A stretch of DNA of 64,000 bases from Spongiibacter nanhainus (GTDB taxonomy: Bacteria > Pseudomonadota > Gammaproteobacteria > Pseudomonadales > Spongiibacteraceae). The stretch covers positions 3,065,001-3,129,000 of the forward strand of contig NZ_CP066167.1 in NCBI RefSeq assembly GCF_016132545.1, in the 5' to 3' direction. Shown here in pieces: positions 16,148-22,820 of the stretch. Under the pieces are notes generated by a model that was not told where the DNA came from, ran no database searches, and was given only the letters and a program-made list of their open reading frames with translations. Position 1 is the stretch's first letter. Each line of letters opens with the position of its first letter. A program made the translations under genes and the position numbers.

Positions 16148-16762
16148 GTGCTGTACACAGCAATGCGACACCTGTGGGCGATGGCCCTCGGCCTGAGCGT
16201 GAGCATAAGCGCCCATACGGCGCCTCTTTCGCCTGAGGCTGAACTTGAGGCAGAGCGACATCCTGGCCATGGCGGTCATAGCGCACATGTCCATGGCGTC
16301 GCTCGACTCCAGATAGTGTTGGAGGGTTCCCAACTCGACATTGCACTGCTCTCACCCGCGGCAAACCTTGTGGGTTTCGAGCATCGCCCGGAAACCGACG
16401 ATCAGCTTGCGATCGTCGCCCTCACCCATCGACGGCTGTCAGAGGGCGAGGTCCTCTTTCAAACCGAGCCGGCCAGTTGTCATCTGGCCGGCCACAGCAT
16501 CGACCTAAGCACTATCGACAAGCACGGCGAAGAGGAAAGCGAAGAACACCACAACGAGTCTCCGTCACACAGCAGCTCACATAGGGAAATCACCGCCCAA
16601 TACCGCTTTACCTGTGCCGAACCCGATGAGGTGCGGGCTTTGTCGACGACCTTAATGGCGCAGTTTCCCGGAATTCGCCATCTGCAGGTGCAATGGATCA
16701 GCGGTCATCGACAAGGGGCGGCAACACTGGATAATGGTCGCACTGGCGTAATCCTAAGGTAA
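16148..16762 (+). CDS. DUF2796 His-rich periplasmic protein (ZrgA-like)
   Basis: The product (204 aa from GTG 16148) has a signal peptide ending near Ala-His-Thr-Ala. A mature region starts with a His cluster (His-Pro-Gly-His-Gly-Gly-His-Ser-Ala-His-Val-His-Gly), followed by the DUF2796 core Val-Ala-Arg-Leu-Gln-Ile-Val-Leu-Glu-Gly...Asn-Leu-Val-Gly-Phe-Glu-His, and a second His/Glu cluster near the middle. As I recall, the DUF2796 protein ZrgA of Vibrio cholerae is a zinc-responsive component acting with an ABC system. GTG 16148 is chosen because GGAGAG lies 7 bases upstream; ATG 16163 is the alternative. It is 60 bp after the receptor gene. Confidence 0.87.
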   Translation: MLYTAMRHLWAMALGLSVSISAHTAPLSPEAELEAERHPGHGGHSAHVHGVARLQIVLEGSQLDIALLSPAANLVGFEHRPETDDQLAIVALTHRRLSEGEVLFQTEPASCHLAGHSIDLSTIDKHGEEESEEHHNESPSHSSSHREITAQYRFTCAEPDEVRALSTTLMAQFPGIRHLQVQWISGHRQGAATLDNGRTGVILR

Positions 16763-16767
16763 AGACC

Positions 16768-17220
16768 ATGAATAATATCGAGCAGATACTCAACCAAGCG
16801 GAAGCAAGTTGCCGCGCCAATGGTGGCAAATTGACCGAGAAGCGCAAGCGCATTCTGAGTGGTCTACTGCAATCCCAAAAAGCGCAATCCGCCTACGAGC
16901 TGATCGACTATATGCAGAAGGAGTTCGGGGTATCGCTACCGCCAACCACCGTCTATCGAATCCTAGACTTTTTGGCCAGCGAAAATCTCGTCCACAAGCT
17001 TCACTTGGCCAACAAGTACATTGCTTGCTCCCATATTACCTGCGACCACGCACACGAAGTGCCACAATTTCTGATTTGCGATGAATGCGGCACGGTAAAA
17101 GAAATCGGCATCAAGAAAACCCTGATCAACACTCTGGAAAGCAATGTAAAACAGGCCGGCTATGTCCTTAAAAGCCCGCAGCTTGAGCTGCACTGCCTGT
17201 GTGATAGCTGCGCGCACTGA
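16768..17220 (+). CDS. zur: Zinc uptake regulator Zur (Fur family)
   Basis: This 150-residue Fur-family repressor has an N-terminal winged helix (about 20-85, with Pro-Pro-Thr-Thr-Val-Tyr-Arg-Ile-Leu-Asp-Phe-Leu). The dimerisation/metal domain carries Cys-Ser-His...Cys-Asp-His-Ala-His, a structural Cys-Asp-Glu-Cys pair, and Cys-Leu-Cys-Asp-Ser-Cys near the C-terminus. Gene context (COG0523, DksA2, His-rich transport proteins) assigns it to Zur rather than Fur. It starts 5 bp after the DUF2796 stop, so it is probably cotranscribed and negatively autoregulated through the box at 11260-11276. Confidence 0.9.
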   Translation: MNNIEQILNQAEASCRANGGKLTEKRKRILSGLLQSQKAQSAYELIDYMQKEFGVSLPPTTVYRILDFLASENLVHKLHLANKYIACSHITCDHAHEVPQFLICDECGTVKEIGIKKTLINTLESNVKQAGYVLKSPQLELHCLCDSCAH

Positions 17221-17246
17221 GAGTGTTACCACAAGTAGGAGGTAGC

Positions 17247-17675
17247 GTGAATTCAGCAACACGTCGTATGGACAAAGCGGCAATCGGACTGTCCCTAGTG
17301 TGTACCGTGCACTGTTTGTTACTGCCGGTATTACTAGTGATGCTGCCCACCCTCGGCGGCACCGCCCTGGGCGATGAGCGCTTTCACCAATGGCTTTTGT
17401 TTGCGGTATTGCCACTTAGCATTTTCGCGCTATCCATTGGTTGTCACCGACACAAGCAAAAGGTTATTTTGCTGCTGGGCCTGTTGGGCATGGCAGCGCT
17501 GACATTCGCGGCACTGCTGGGGCACGACCTACTAGGAGAAATCGGCGAGAAGGTGGTCTCTGTACTGGGGGCTTCGCTCATTGCTCTCGGTCACTGGGGC
17601 AACCACAGATTGTGCCAACGCTTAGACGGTCGCTGTGATCATAAAGTCTTTTCAGACTGCCAGTCGGAGGAATAG
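17247..17675 (+). CDS. MerC-like inner-membrane protein
   Basis: This is a 142-residue MerC-domain protein with four predicted hydrophobic helices and Cys-Thr-Val-His-Cys in the first, the cysteine pair used for metal in MerC. The C-terminus is Cys/His-containing (Leu-Cys-Gln...Cys-Asp-His...Asp-Cys). The true start is most likely GTG 17247, directly behind AGGAGG (17237-17242); the longer frame from 17223 lacks a ribosome site. No other mer gene is nearby, and its place after zur suggests transport or binding of zinc rather than mercury. Confidence 0.83.
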   Translation: MNSATRRMDKAAIGLSLVCTVHCLLLPVLLVMLPTLGGTALGDERFHQWLLFAVLPLSIFALSIGCHRHKQKVILLLGLLGMAALTFAALLGHDLLGEIGEKVVSVLGASLIALGHWGNHRLCQRLDGRCDHKVFSDCQSEE

Positions 17676-17678
17676 GAC

Positions 17679-17732
17679 ATGAACCGCGATGACACCACTG
17701 CACGGTATACCCACAAGACGCCATGCGATTAA
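17679..17732 (+). CDS. Possible 17-aa peptide between the merC-like gene and hisI
   Basis: ATG 17679 to TAA 17730-17732 encodes 17 residues (ends His-Lys-Thr-Pro-Cys-Asp). It follows a good ribosome site (GGAGGAATAGG, 17667-17677) immediately after the MerC-like stop. It may be a leader peptide, or the ribosome site of a decayed gene start. No homology claim is possible. Confidence 0.25.
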   Translation: MNRDDTTARYTHKTPCD

Positions 17733-17768
17733 TGGCCGTGCATAGTGCATAAATAGGCTTACCCATCC

Positions 17769-18203
17769 GTGATTAATCAATTCTTCCAGTCCCTCGAGTC
17801 CCGCCAGGCAGGCGAGTCACTGCCCTTGGAAGAGGTAATGAGTCACTTGATGTTTAATTCTAGCGGGCTTATCCCCGTCGTGACGCAAGATCAAGCGAGC
17901 CGGGAGGTGTTAATGATGGCTTGGATGAATCGCGACGCCATCGATGCGACCTTGCGTTCAGGTACCATGACTTATTGGTCCCGTTCACGATCACAGTTGT
18001 GGCGCAAAGGCGAAACCAGCGGCCACGTTCAGCACTTACAATCAATGCGCATTGATTGCGATGGCGACGCCCTGTTATGCGAGGTGCAGCAGTGCGGCCC
18101 GGCCTGCCATACCCAGCGTTCAAGCTGTTTTTACCTGGGCGTCGATCCCGCTTCCCGGTTGGTTACCATTACTGAGTCGCCGCCGATCACGGGCGAAATT
18201 TAG
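17769..18203 (+). CDS. hisI: Phosphoribosyl-AMP cyclohydrolase paralogue
   Basis: HisI opens the ring of phosphoribosyl-AMP in histidine synthesis and needs zinc. Conserved elements are Gly-Leu-Ile-Pro-Val-Val-Thr-Gln-Asp, Met-Ala-Trp-Met-Asn-Arg-Asp-Ala, Tyr-Trp-Ser-Arg-Ser-Arg, Leu-Trp-Arg-Lys-Gly-Glu, Arg-Ile-Asp-Cys-Asp-Gly-Asp-Ala-Leu-Leu and Ala-Cys-His-Thr...Ser-Cys-Phe-Tyr, so the metal Cys/Asp ligands are present. GTG 17769 gives 144 aa; ATG 17838 (GGAAGAGG just upstream) gives 121 aa, closer to the usual HisI core. No other his gene is nearby. HisI copies in Zur-type loci are regarded as starvation paralogues of the main HisI. Confidence 0.87.
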   Translation: MINQFFQSLESRQAGESLPLEEVMSHLMFNSSGLIPVVTQDQASREVLMMAWMNRDAIDATLRSGTMTYWSRSRSQLWRKGETSGHVQHLQSMRIDCDGDALLCEVQQCGPACHTQRSSCFYLGVDPASRLVTITESPPITGEI

Positions 18204-18275
18204 GTGCCACCGTCCTGGACCATTCACCAATAGCTACTACTCACCCTTAACTACTACATCCGGAGTCGTCGATTT

Positions 18276-19271
18276 ATGGCCGCGCTGAAATCCATCCCCA
18301 CCAATGTGATTACCGGCTTTCTCGGTGTGGGCAAGTCGACGGCAATCCTGCATTTGCTCAAACACAAGCCGGAGCACGAGCGCTGGGCCGTGTTGGTCAA
18401 TGAATTTGGCGAAGTGGGCATTGATGGCAGTCTATTCGCCGGCCAGCAAACTGAAGACGCTGGCATTTTCATCCGCGAAGTTCCCGGCGGATGTATGTGC
18501 TGCACGGCAGGACTGCCAATGCAAATAGCTCTGAACATGCTGCTGTCCAGGGCAAAGCCGCATCGCTTGCTGATAGAACCTACTGGCCTGGGCCATCCTG
18601 AAGAAGTGCTGGCGGTGTTGGCCTCTGACTACTACCGGGAGGTCCTCGACCTGCGTGCCACTCTGACCCTGGTCGACGCCCGCAAAATCCAAGATTCCCG
18701 TTACACTCAGCACGACACTTTTAACCAGCAGCTGGCCATCGCTGACGTTATTGTCGCCAACAAATCAGAGCAGTACGGGGCGAGAGATTTTCCCGCTTTA
18801 CTGGATTTTCTGGAAGGCAGGCTGAGCCTGGACAGTAAATCGGTCTATCAGGTCAGTAATGGCGCAGTGCAAAACCAGTGGTTACAGGCCCCTACAGCGC
18901 AGTCGCCACACCCGCTCCACCAACACCAAAGCGAAGCCCCGCCACCGATCATCAATACCGGTGATATCCCTGAGCAGGGCTACCTGAGTATCGATAATGA
19001 GGGCGAAGGTTTCCACAGCCGGGGATGGGTATTTAAACCCCAGTGGACTTTCTCTGCCGACAAACTCTATAACCTACTGCTGGGTGTCGAAGCCGAGCGC
19101 ATCAAGGGGGTGTTTATTACTGACCAAGGCATCGCTGCTTACAACAAAGCCGATAATGTACTCAGCCAAACCGAACTGGACGACTGCCTGGATAGCCGCA
19201 TCGAATGCATCAGTACCGATACCGCGGCCCTTGAAAATCTAGAGCAAGCCCTACTCGACTGTGTGATCTAG
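18276..19271 (+). CDS. Second COG0523 GTPase (CobW/YeiR-like metallochaperone)
   Basis: This 331-residue G3E GTPase is distinct from the copy at 11730. Walker A is Gly-Phe-Leu-Gly-Val-Gly-Lys-Ser-Thr (14-22), the metal motif is Cys73-Met-Cys-Cys76, followed by Glu-Pro-Thr-Gly-Leu-Gly-His-Pro, and Ala-Asn-Lys-Ser-Glu replaces the usual NKxD. A His-rich linker (His-Pro-Leu-His-Gln-His-Gln) precedes a CobW_C-type domain. The replacement of the guanine-specificity Asp by Glu is worth noting. It is the last gene of the island's plus-strand run, ending inside the hairpin at 19268-19310. Confidence 0.9.
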   Translation: MAALKSIPTNVITGFLGVGKSTAILHLLKHKPEHERWAVLVNEFGEVGIDGSLFAGQQTEDAGIFIREVPGGCMCCTAGLPMQIALNMLLSRAKPHRLLIEPTGLGHPEEVLAVLASDYYREVLDLRATLTLVDARKIQDSRYTQHDTFNQQLAIADVIVANKSEQYGARDFPALLDFLEGRLSLDSKSVYQVSNGAVQNQWLQAPTAQSPHPLHQHQSEAPPPIINTGDIPEQGYLSIDNEGEGFHSRGWVFKPQWTFSADKLYNLLLGVEAERIKGVFITDQGIAAYNKADNVLSQTELDDCLDSRIECISTDTAALENLEQALLDCVI

Positions 19272-19310
19272 GGAACCTCTGCATAAGCTGGTAATGCAGA
19301 GGTTCCCTAG
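19268..19310. terminator. Perfect 17-bp inverted repeat between convergent genes
   Basis: CTAGGGAACCTCTGCAT (19268-19284) pairs perfectly with 19294-19310 around a 9-base loop. The TAG stop of the COG0523 gene (19269-19271) and the TAG of the DUF3299 gene (19307-19309) lie at the two bases of the stem. It probably acts as a bidirectional terminator, although it has no T-tract on either side. Confidence 0.6.
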
Positions 19311-19918
19311 TCGTCATATGGCTCAATGCTCTCCACCTTCACGGCATATGCAGCCGTGGCAGTCTCGTTTTCAATAAGGGTCGTCCGTAGTTTGCCAGAA
19401 ATCCAAAATGGGTCGTACAAGGACTCGAGCTTAAAGCCTTGGTCAAATTCCGCATAGGTAATTTGATTGGGGGGAGGTGGTGGCACGTGGATACAAGCGC
19501 CGAAGTAAGGTACCAGAAAAAATCGGGTCACCTGTTGGTCGCCGTCGCCGAACTCCAATGGCACGATAAAGCCCGGCAGGCGAATTGCCTGACCATCAAA
19601 CTCTTTGACCACTCGGGTCGAGACCAGGGCCCGCTGATAGGCGCTATCACCGGCGGGCTCCAGTTCTGTTTGGAACTGGCTGTCAATTTGATCCTGCTCA
19701 GAACCATCGGCAATCTCATTGAGGGATTCGGGAGGGTTAAGAAAAGCGTCCAAATCCTCCTTGGGCATCAGGTCGGTCCACTCGATGGTTCGATAGCCAT
19801 CGACAGCCCTGCCGCTGGCATCTGCGCTCTGGACAATACTGCTTGCTGTCATTACCAGTAACAACACTAGCGACTGGCCTGCAACGCGGGCCATCCTTAA
19901 GGGGTTTAGACGCATCAA
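19307..19918 (-). CDS. DUF3299 exported protein
   Basis: This 203-residue protein has an N-terminal signal peptide (hydrophobic core about 13-28, cleavage near Gln-Ser-Ala-Asp). The DUF3299 hallmark is clear: Leu-Pro-Gly-Phe-Ile-Val-Pro-Leu-Glu and Phe-Phe-Leu-Val-Pro-Tyr-Phe-Gly-Ala-Cys-Ile-His-Val-Pro-Pro-Pro-Pro-Pro-Asn, with a Cys and His that could bind metal. DUF3299 genes often accompany LolD/FtsX-like ABC genes and DUF2796 proteins in Zur regulons, and here it is divergent from such an ABC pair. The biochemical role is unknown; periplasmic metal handling is inferred. Confidence 0.85.
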   Translation of the reverse strand: MMRLNPLRMARVAGQSLVLLLVMTASSIVQSADASGRAVDGYRTIEWTDLMPKEDLDAFLNPPESLNEIADGSEQDQIDSQFQTELEPAGDSAYQRALVSTRVVKEFDGQAIRLPGFIVPLEFGDGDQQVTRFFLVPYFGACIHVPPPPPNQITYAEFDQGFKLESLYDPFWISGKLRTTLIENETATAAYAVKVESIEPYDD

Positions 19919-19987
19919 AGCTCACTCCAAATAGGGGCTTAGAATGAAAAAAAGTCACCAAGGTTCCATGTCGCGCTGTACCATTTA

Positions 19988-20052
19988 GAATCGATCGATT
20001 CCCAGGCAATCACGAGAACATACTGTGATAGTTAACGTTGAGAACATGCTGT
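19988..20052. promoter_or_regulatory. Palindrome and direct repeats between DUF3299 and ABC genes
   Basis: GAATCGATCGATTC (19988-20001) is a perfect 14-bp palindrome. A 13-bp direct repeat, GAGAACATACTGT (20014-20026) and GAGAACATGCTGT (20040-20052), straddles the ABC ATPase start codon at 26-bp spacing. These may bind regulators of the divergent genes. No Zur-like dyad is visible here. Confidence 0.35.
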
Positions 20053-20693
20053 TTTCTTACGACAAAACCAGCTCACCGCTGCTGGATATTCCGCAATGGA
20101 CTCTGGACAACGCAGAACAGGTATTTCTGCATGGGCCGTCAGGGAGTGGCAAGTCCACATTCCTCAACATACTGGCAGGCATTCTGCTACCCAATCGCGG
20201 CTGTGTCGACATCCTTGGGCAGCGCATTAATGGGCTGCGCAGCGGCAAACGGGATAAATGGAGGGCCCGGCATATTGGCGTTGTATTTCAACAGTTCAAC
20301 CTTATCCCCTACCTGAGCCCTGTGGACAACATCAGACTGGCCGCCCATTTTGCCAACACCCCTAATGCTAGCCGGGAGGCATCGAAACTGCTGACATCGC
20401 TGAGTATCGACGGCGAACTCTGCCATCGCCCTGCATCGCAATTGAGCGTCGGACAGCAGCAGCGGGTTGCCATTGCCCGGGCGCTGATCAATCGTCCAGA
20501 ACTGATCATTGTCGACGAGCCCACCTCGGCGCTAGATGCACAAAATCGCGATGGGTTTATATCGCTGTTGATGGACAGCGTTCAGCAAAGTGGAGCTGCC
20601 CTACTGTTTGTCAGTCACGATTTATCCCTGTCGACGCACTTTCACAGAGTGGATGCCCTGGGCAAGATCAACCGCGCGGGAGAAACGGCCTGA
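20025..20693 (+). CDS. ABC transporter ATP-binding protein (LolD/MacB-type, ZrgB-like)
   Basis: This 222-residue ATPase has Walker A Gly-Pro-Ser-Gly-Ser-Gly-Lys-Ser-Thr, Q-loop Phe-Gln-Gln-Phe-Asn-Leu-Ile, signature Leu-Ser-Val-Gly-Gln-Gln-Gln-Arg-Val-Ala, Walker B Leu-Ile-Ile-Val-Asp-Glu-Pro-Thr and the Ser-His-Asp switch. It uses a GTG start (20025). Its stop overlaps the permease start (ATGA-type coupling at 20693), so the pair forms one transporter. Subfamily resemblance is to FtsE/LolD/MacB ATPases, whose partners are mechanotransmission permeases rather than channels. Context suggests zinc-linked function like the Vibrio Zrg system. Confidence 0.9.
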   Translation: MIVNVENMLFSYDKTSSPLLDIPQWTLDNAEQVFLHGPSGSGKSTFLNILAGILLPNRGCVDILGQRINGLRSGKRDKWRARHIGVVFQQFNLIPYLSPVDNIRLAAHFANTPNASREASKLLTSLSIDGELCHRPASQLSVGQQQRVAIARALINRPELIIVDEPTSALDAQNRDGFISLLMDSVQQSGAALLFVSHDLSLSTHFHRVDALGKINRAGETA

Positions 20694-21988
20694 TGTTTAT
20701 ACACTTGGCGCTGCGAAGTCTTTGGAGCCGTAAAGGCTCTGTGCTGCTCACTTTTTTTGCCATTACGGTCAGTGTATTTGTGCTTCTAGGCGTGGAGACC
20801 ATCCGTCACCAGGCCAAGAGCAGCTTTAACAATACCGTATCGGGCATCGACCTGATCGTGGGTGCCCGAACAGGCGATGTGAATTTATTGTTGTATTCGG
20901 TCTTTCGTCTGGGTAACGCCACCAATAATATTAGCTGGCAAAGCTATCAGGCCATCGCCAATGACCCCAAAGTGGCGTGGACTATCCCCCTCTCCCTGGG
21001 GGACTCCCATAAAGGCTACCGGGTGATGGGTACCACCGACGAGTACTTCCAGCACTTTCGCTATGGCGGTGACCGTGCTTTGGTCTTGGCTCAGGGTAAA
21101 GCCTTTAGGGATACCTTTGACATTGTTCTGGGCAGCGCCGTCGCCCGCGCATTGGGCTATCAACTAGGGGACAAGATAGTGCTGGCGCATGGTCTCGGCA
21201 GCACCAGCTTCAGTAAGCATGAAGACTCCCCTTTCGAGGTGGTAGGGATACTCCAAACCACCGGCACACCAGTCGATCAGACCCTGCATGTGAGCCTGGC
21301 AGGTATTGAAGCCATTCATGCGGGTTGGCCGTCTGGGTCTCCAACCAGTAGCTACCCATCAACCGATCAACATTCCTCCCATCAGCATACTCACTCTCAG
21401 GCCGCGAGCGCGGACCAACATGAGACACACCACGAGGAGAATCCGGATGCCATCACTGCGTTTATGGTGGGGCTAACATCCAAGTTGGCGACATTTCAAA
21501 TGCAACGCCAGATCAACACCTATTCCGGGGAAGCCCTGCTGGCCATTCTCCCCGGCGTCACCATTAGCCAACTCTGGCAGATGATGGCAGTGATGGAACA
21601 CACACTGCAGCTAATTGCGGCACTAGTATTGCTTGCCTCGCTGCTGGGCCTGGCGGCGATGCTACTGGCGACACTTCGCGAGCGCGGGCCGGAAATCGCC
21701 GTGATGCGAGCCATTGGCGCATCGCCCCTGTTTGTCTTTGCACTGCTGGAAGTGGAAGCCATCATCATCAGCCTGGCCTCCTGCGTACTGGCGGCCCTAT
21801 TGCTCACGGTTGGCGCCTCGCTGTCGGCCGACTGGTTAGCGGCACAATTCAGCTTAGTGATGGATTCGGGACCCATTTTGAATAGCGGCTCAGCTTTGAT
21901 TCTGGGTTTGGTGCTGGCGGCCACCATCATTATTACCCTGGTACCGGGCATACAGGCTTACCGCTACGCGCTTAGGGAGCAATTGTAG
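20693..21988 (+). CDS. FtsX/MacB-type ABC permease with His-rich periplasmic loop
   Basis: This 431-residue permease has one N-terminal transmembrane helix (about 17-37), a large periplasmic domain (about 40-300) and a C-terminal three-helix FtsX block (about 305-425), the four-helix layout of LolC/MacB-like proteins. The periplasmic domain contains an insert dense in His (about 220-250: His-Ser-Ser-His-Gln-His-Thr-His...His-Glu-Thr-His-His), not usual for Lol proteins and pointing to metal. It is coupled to the upstream ATPase by overlapping stop and start codons. Confidence 0.88.
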   Translation: MFIHLALRSLWSRKGSVLLTFFAITVSVFVLLGVETIRHQAKSSFNNTVSGIDLIVGARTGDVNLLLYSVFRLGNATNNISWQSYQAIANDPKVAWTIPLSLGDSHKGYRVMGTTDEYFQHFRYGGDRALVLAQGKAFRDTFDIVLGSAVARALGYQLGDKIVLAHGLGSTSFSKHEDSPFEVVGILQTTGTPVDQTLHVSLAGIEAIHAGWPSGSPTSSYPSTDQHSSHQHTHSQAASADQHETHHEENPDAITAFMVGLTSKLATFQMQRQINTYSGEALLAILPGVTISQLWQMMAVMEHTLQLIAALVLLASLLGLAAMLLATLRERGPEIAVMRAIGASPLFVFALLEVEAIIISLASCVLAALLLTVGASLSADWLAAQFSLVMDSGPILNSGSALILGLVLAATIIITLVPGIQAYRYALREQL

Positions 21989-22029
21989 ACAAGGGGGTGG
22001 CAAACCCGGGTGCGGCCTGCTCAAGGTAA

Positions 22030-22058
22030 TTAATCGATTAAGTAGTTGTTATGCTACT
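22030..22058. promoter_or_regulatory. Palindromes upstream of the TetR gene
   Basis: TTAATCGATTAA (22030-22041) is a perfect 12-bp palindrome, and AGTAG-N8-CTACT follows (22041-22058). TetR proteins usually bind such dyads in their own upstream region. The AATCGAT core also occurs in the palindrome at 19988-20001. Confidence 0.35.
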
Positions 22059-22160
22059 ATCTGCTTCAGTAATGACGTCGACGAGAGCTATTTGCCCTGA
22101 GGTTCAGTGCGCCTTTTCCCATAATTGCCATTCAACGCGACCACGACATAAGCAGACACC

Positions 22161-22805
22161 ATGACCGATTCAGCGACTTCCGCTACGGCGGGCAAAAAGC
22201 AGCGGCGCAACTCCCGCGCTGCGTTGATGCAGGCCGCCAGTGAAATACTGATTCAACGCAATACGATCGATATTTCCCTCAGCGATATTGCCGAGCACTC
22301 GGGTTTGAACTCGGCACTGATCAAGTATCATTTTGGCAATAAAAACGGGCTGCTACTGGCGCTGGTAGAACGGGACGCGGGGCCGAGTATGGAAAAACTC
22401 AAGGCCCTGTCAGAACAAGACACCCCCCCTAAAGAAAAACTGCGGATGCACATCGCCGGTGTGATCCACACCTACGCCAAATGCCCCTATCTCAATCGCC
22501 TCGTTCATACCTTGATGGAAAATGGCAACGATGAGATTGCGCAGGAATTGGTGGACTTCTTCGTTAAACCCATCCTTAACGCCCAACAGCGCATCGTTGA
22601 GCAGGGTGTTGAACTCGGCATTTTCAAGCCCGTCGACCCCATGATGTTTTACTATTTACTGATCGGCGCCTGTGATTATATTTTTTACGCCCGCCACTCC
22701 CGTCGTTTTATGAGCGGGCAGCCCGACCTCAGCCAAGCCATGCGCAATCAGTACATCGACTTTGTTACCGAGAGTGCCATCAAAATACTGACCGCCGACG
22801 ACTAA
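22161..22805 (+). CDS. TetR-family transcriptional regulator
   Basis: This 214-residue TetR repressor has an N-terminal helix-turn-helix (about 17-65) containing Ile-Ser-Leu-Ser-Asp-Ile-Ala-Glu-His-Ser-Gly-Leu-Asn-Ser-Ala-Leu-Ile-Lys-Tyr-His-Phe and an all-helical ligand/dimer domain. Length is typical and the ligand unknown. It lies 172 bp after the ABC permease gene on the same strand, separated by palindromes that may be its operator, so it is probably a separate unit. Confidence 0.88.
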   Translation: MTDSATSATAGKKQRRNSRAALMQAASEILIQRNTIDISLSDIAEHSGLNSALIKYHFGNKNGLLLALVERDAGPSMEKLKALSEQDTPPKEKLRMHIAGVIHTYAKCPYLNRLVHTLMENGNDEIAQELVDFFVKPILNAQQRIVEQGVELGIFKPVDPMMFYYLLIGACDYIFYARHSRRFMSGQPDLSQAMRNQYIDFVTESAIKILTADD

Positions 22806-22820
22806 GGCGGCGTTGTACAG

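Noticed and set aside
17223-17675. Mercury-resistance operon
   Set aside because: Only a MerC-like protein is present; no merA, merR, merT or merP, and the surroundings are zinc-related.
19919-20024. Second Zur box between DUF3299 and the ABC genes
   Set aside because: No TGTTATA-type dyad found; only unrelated palindrome and direct repeats.
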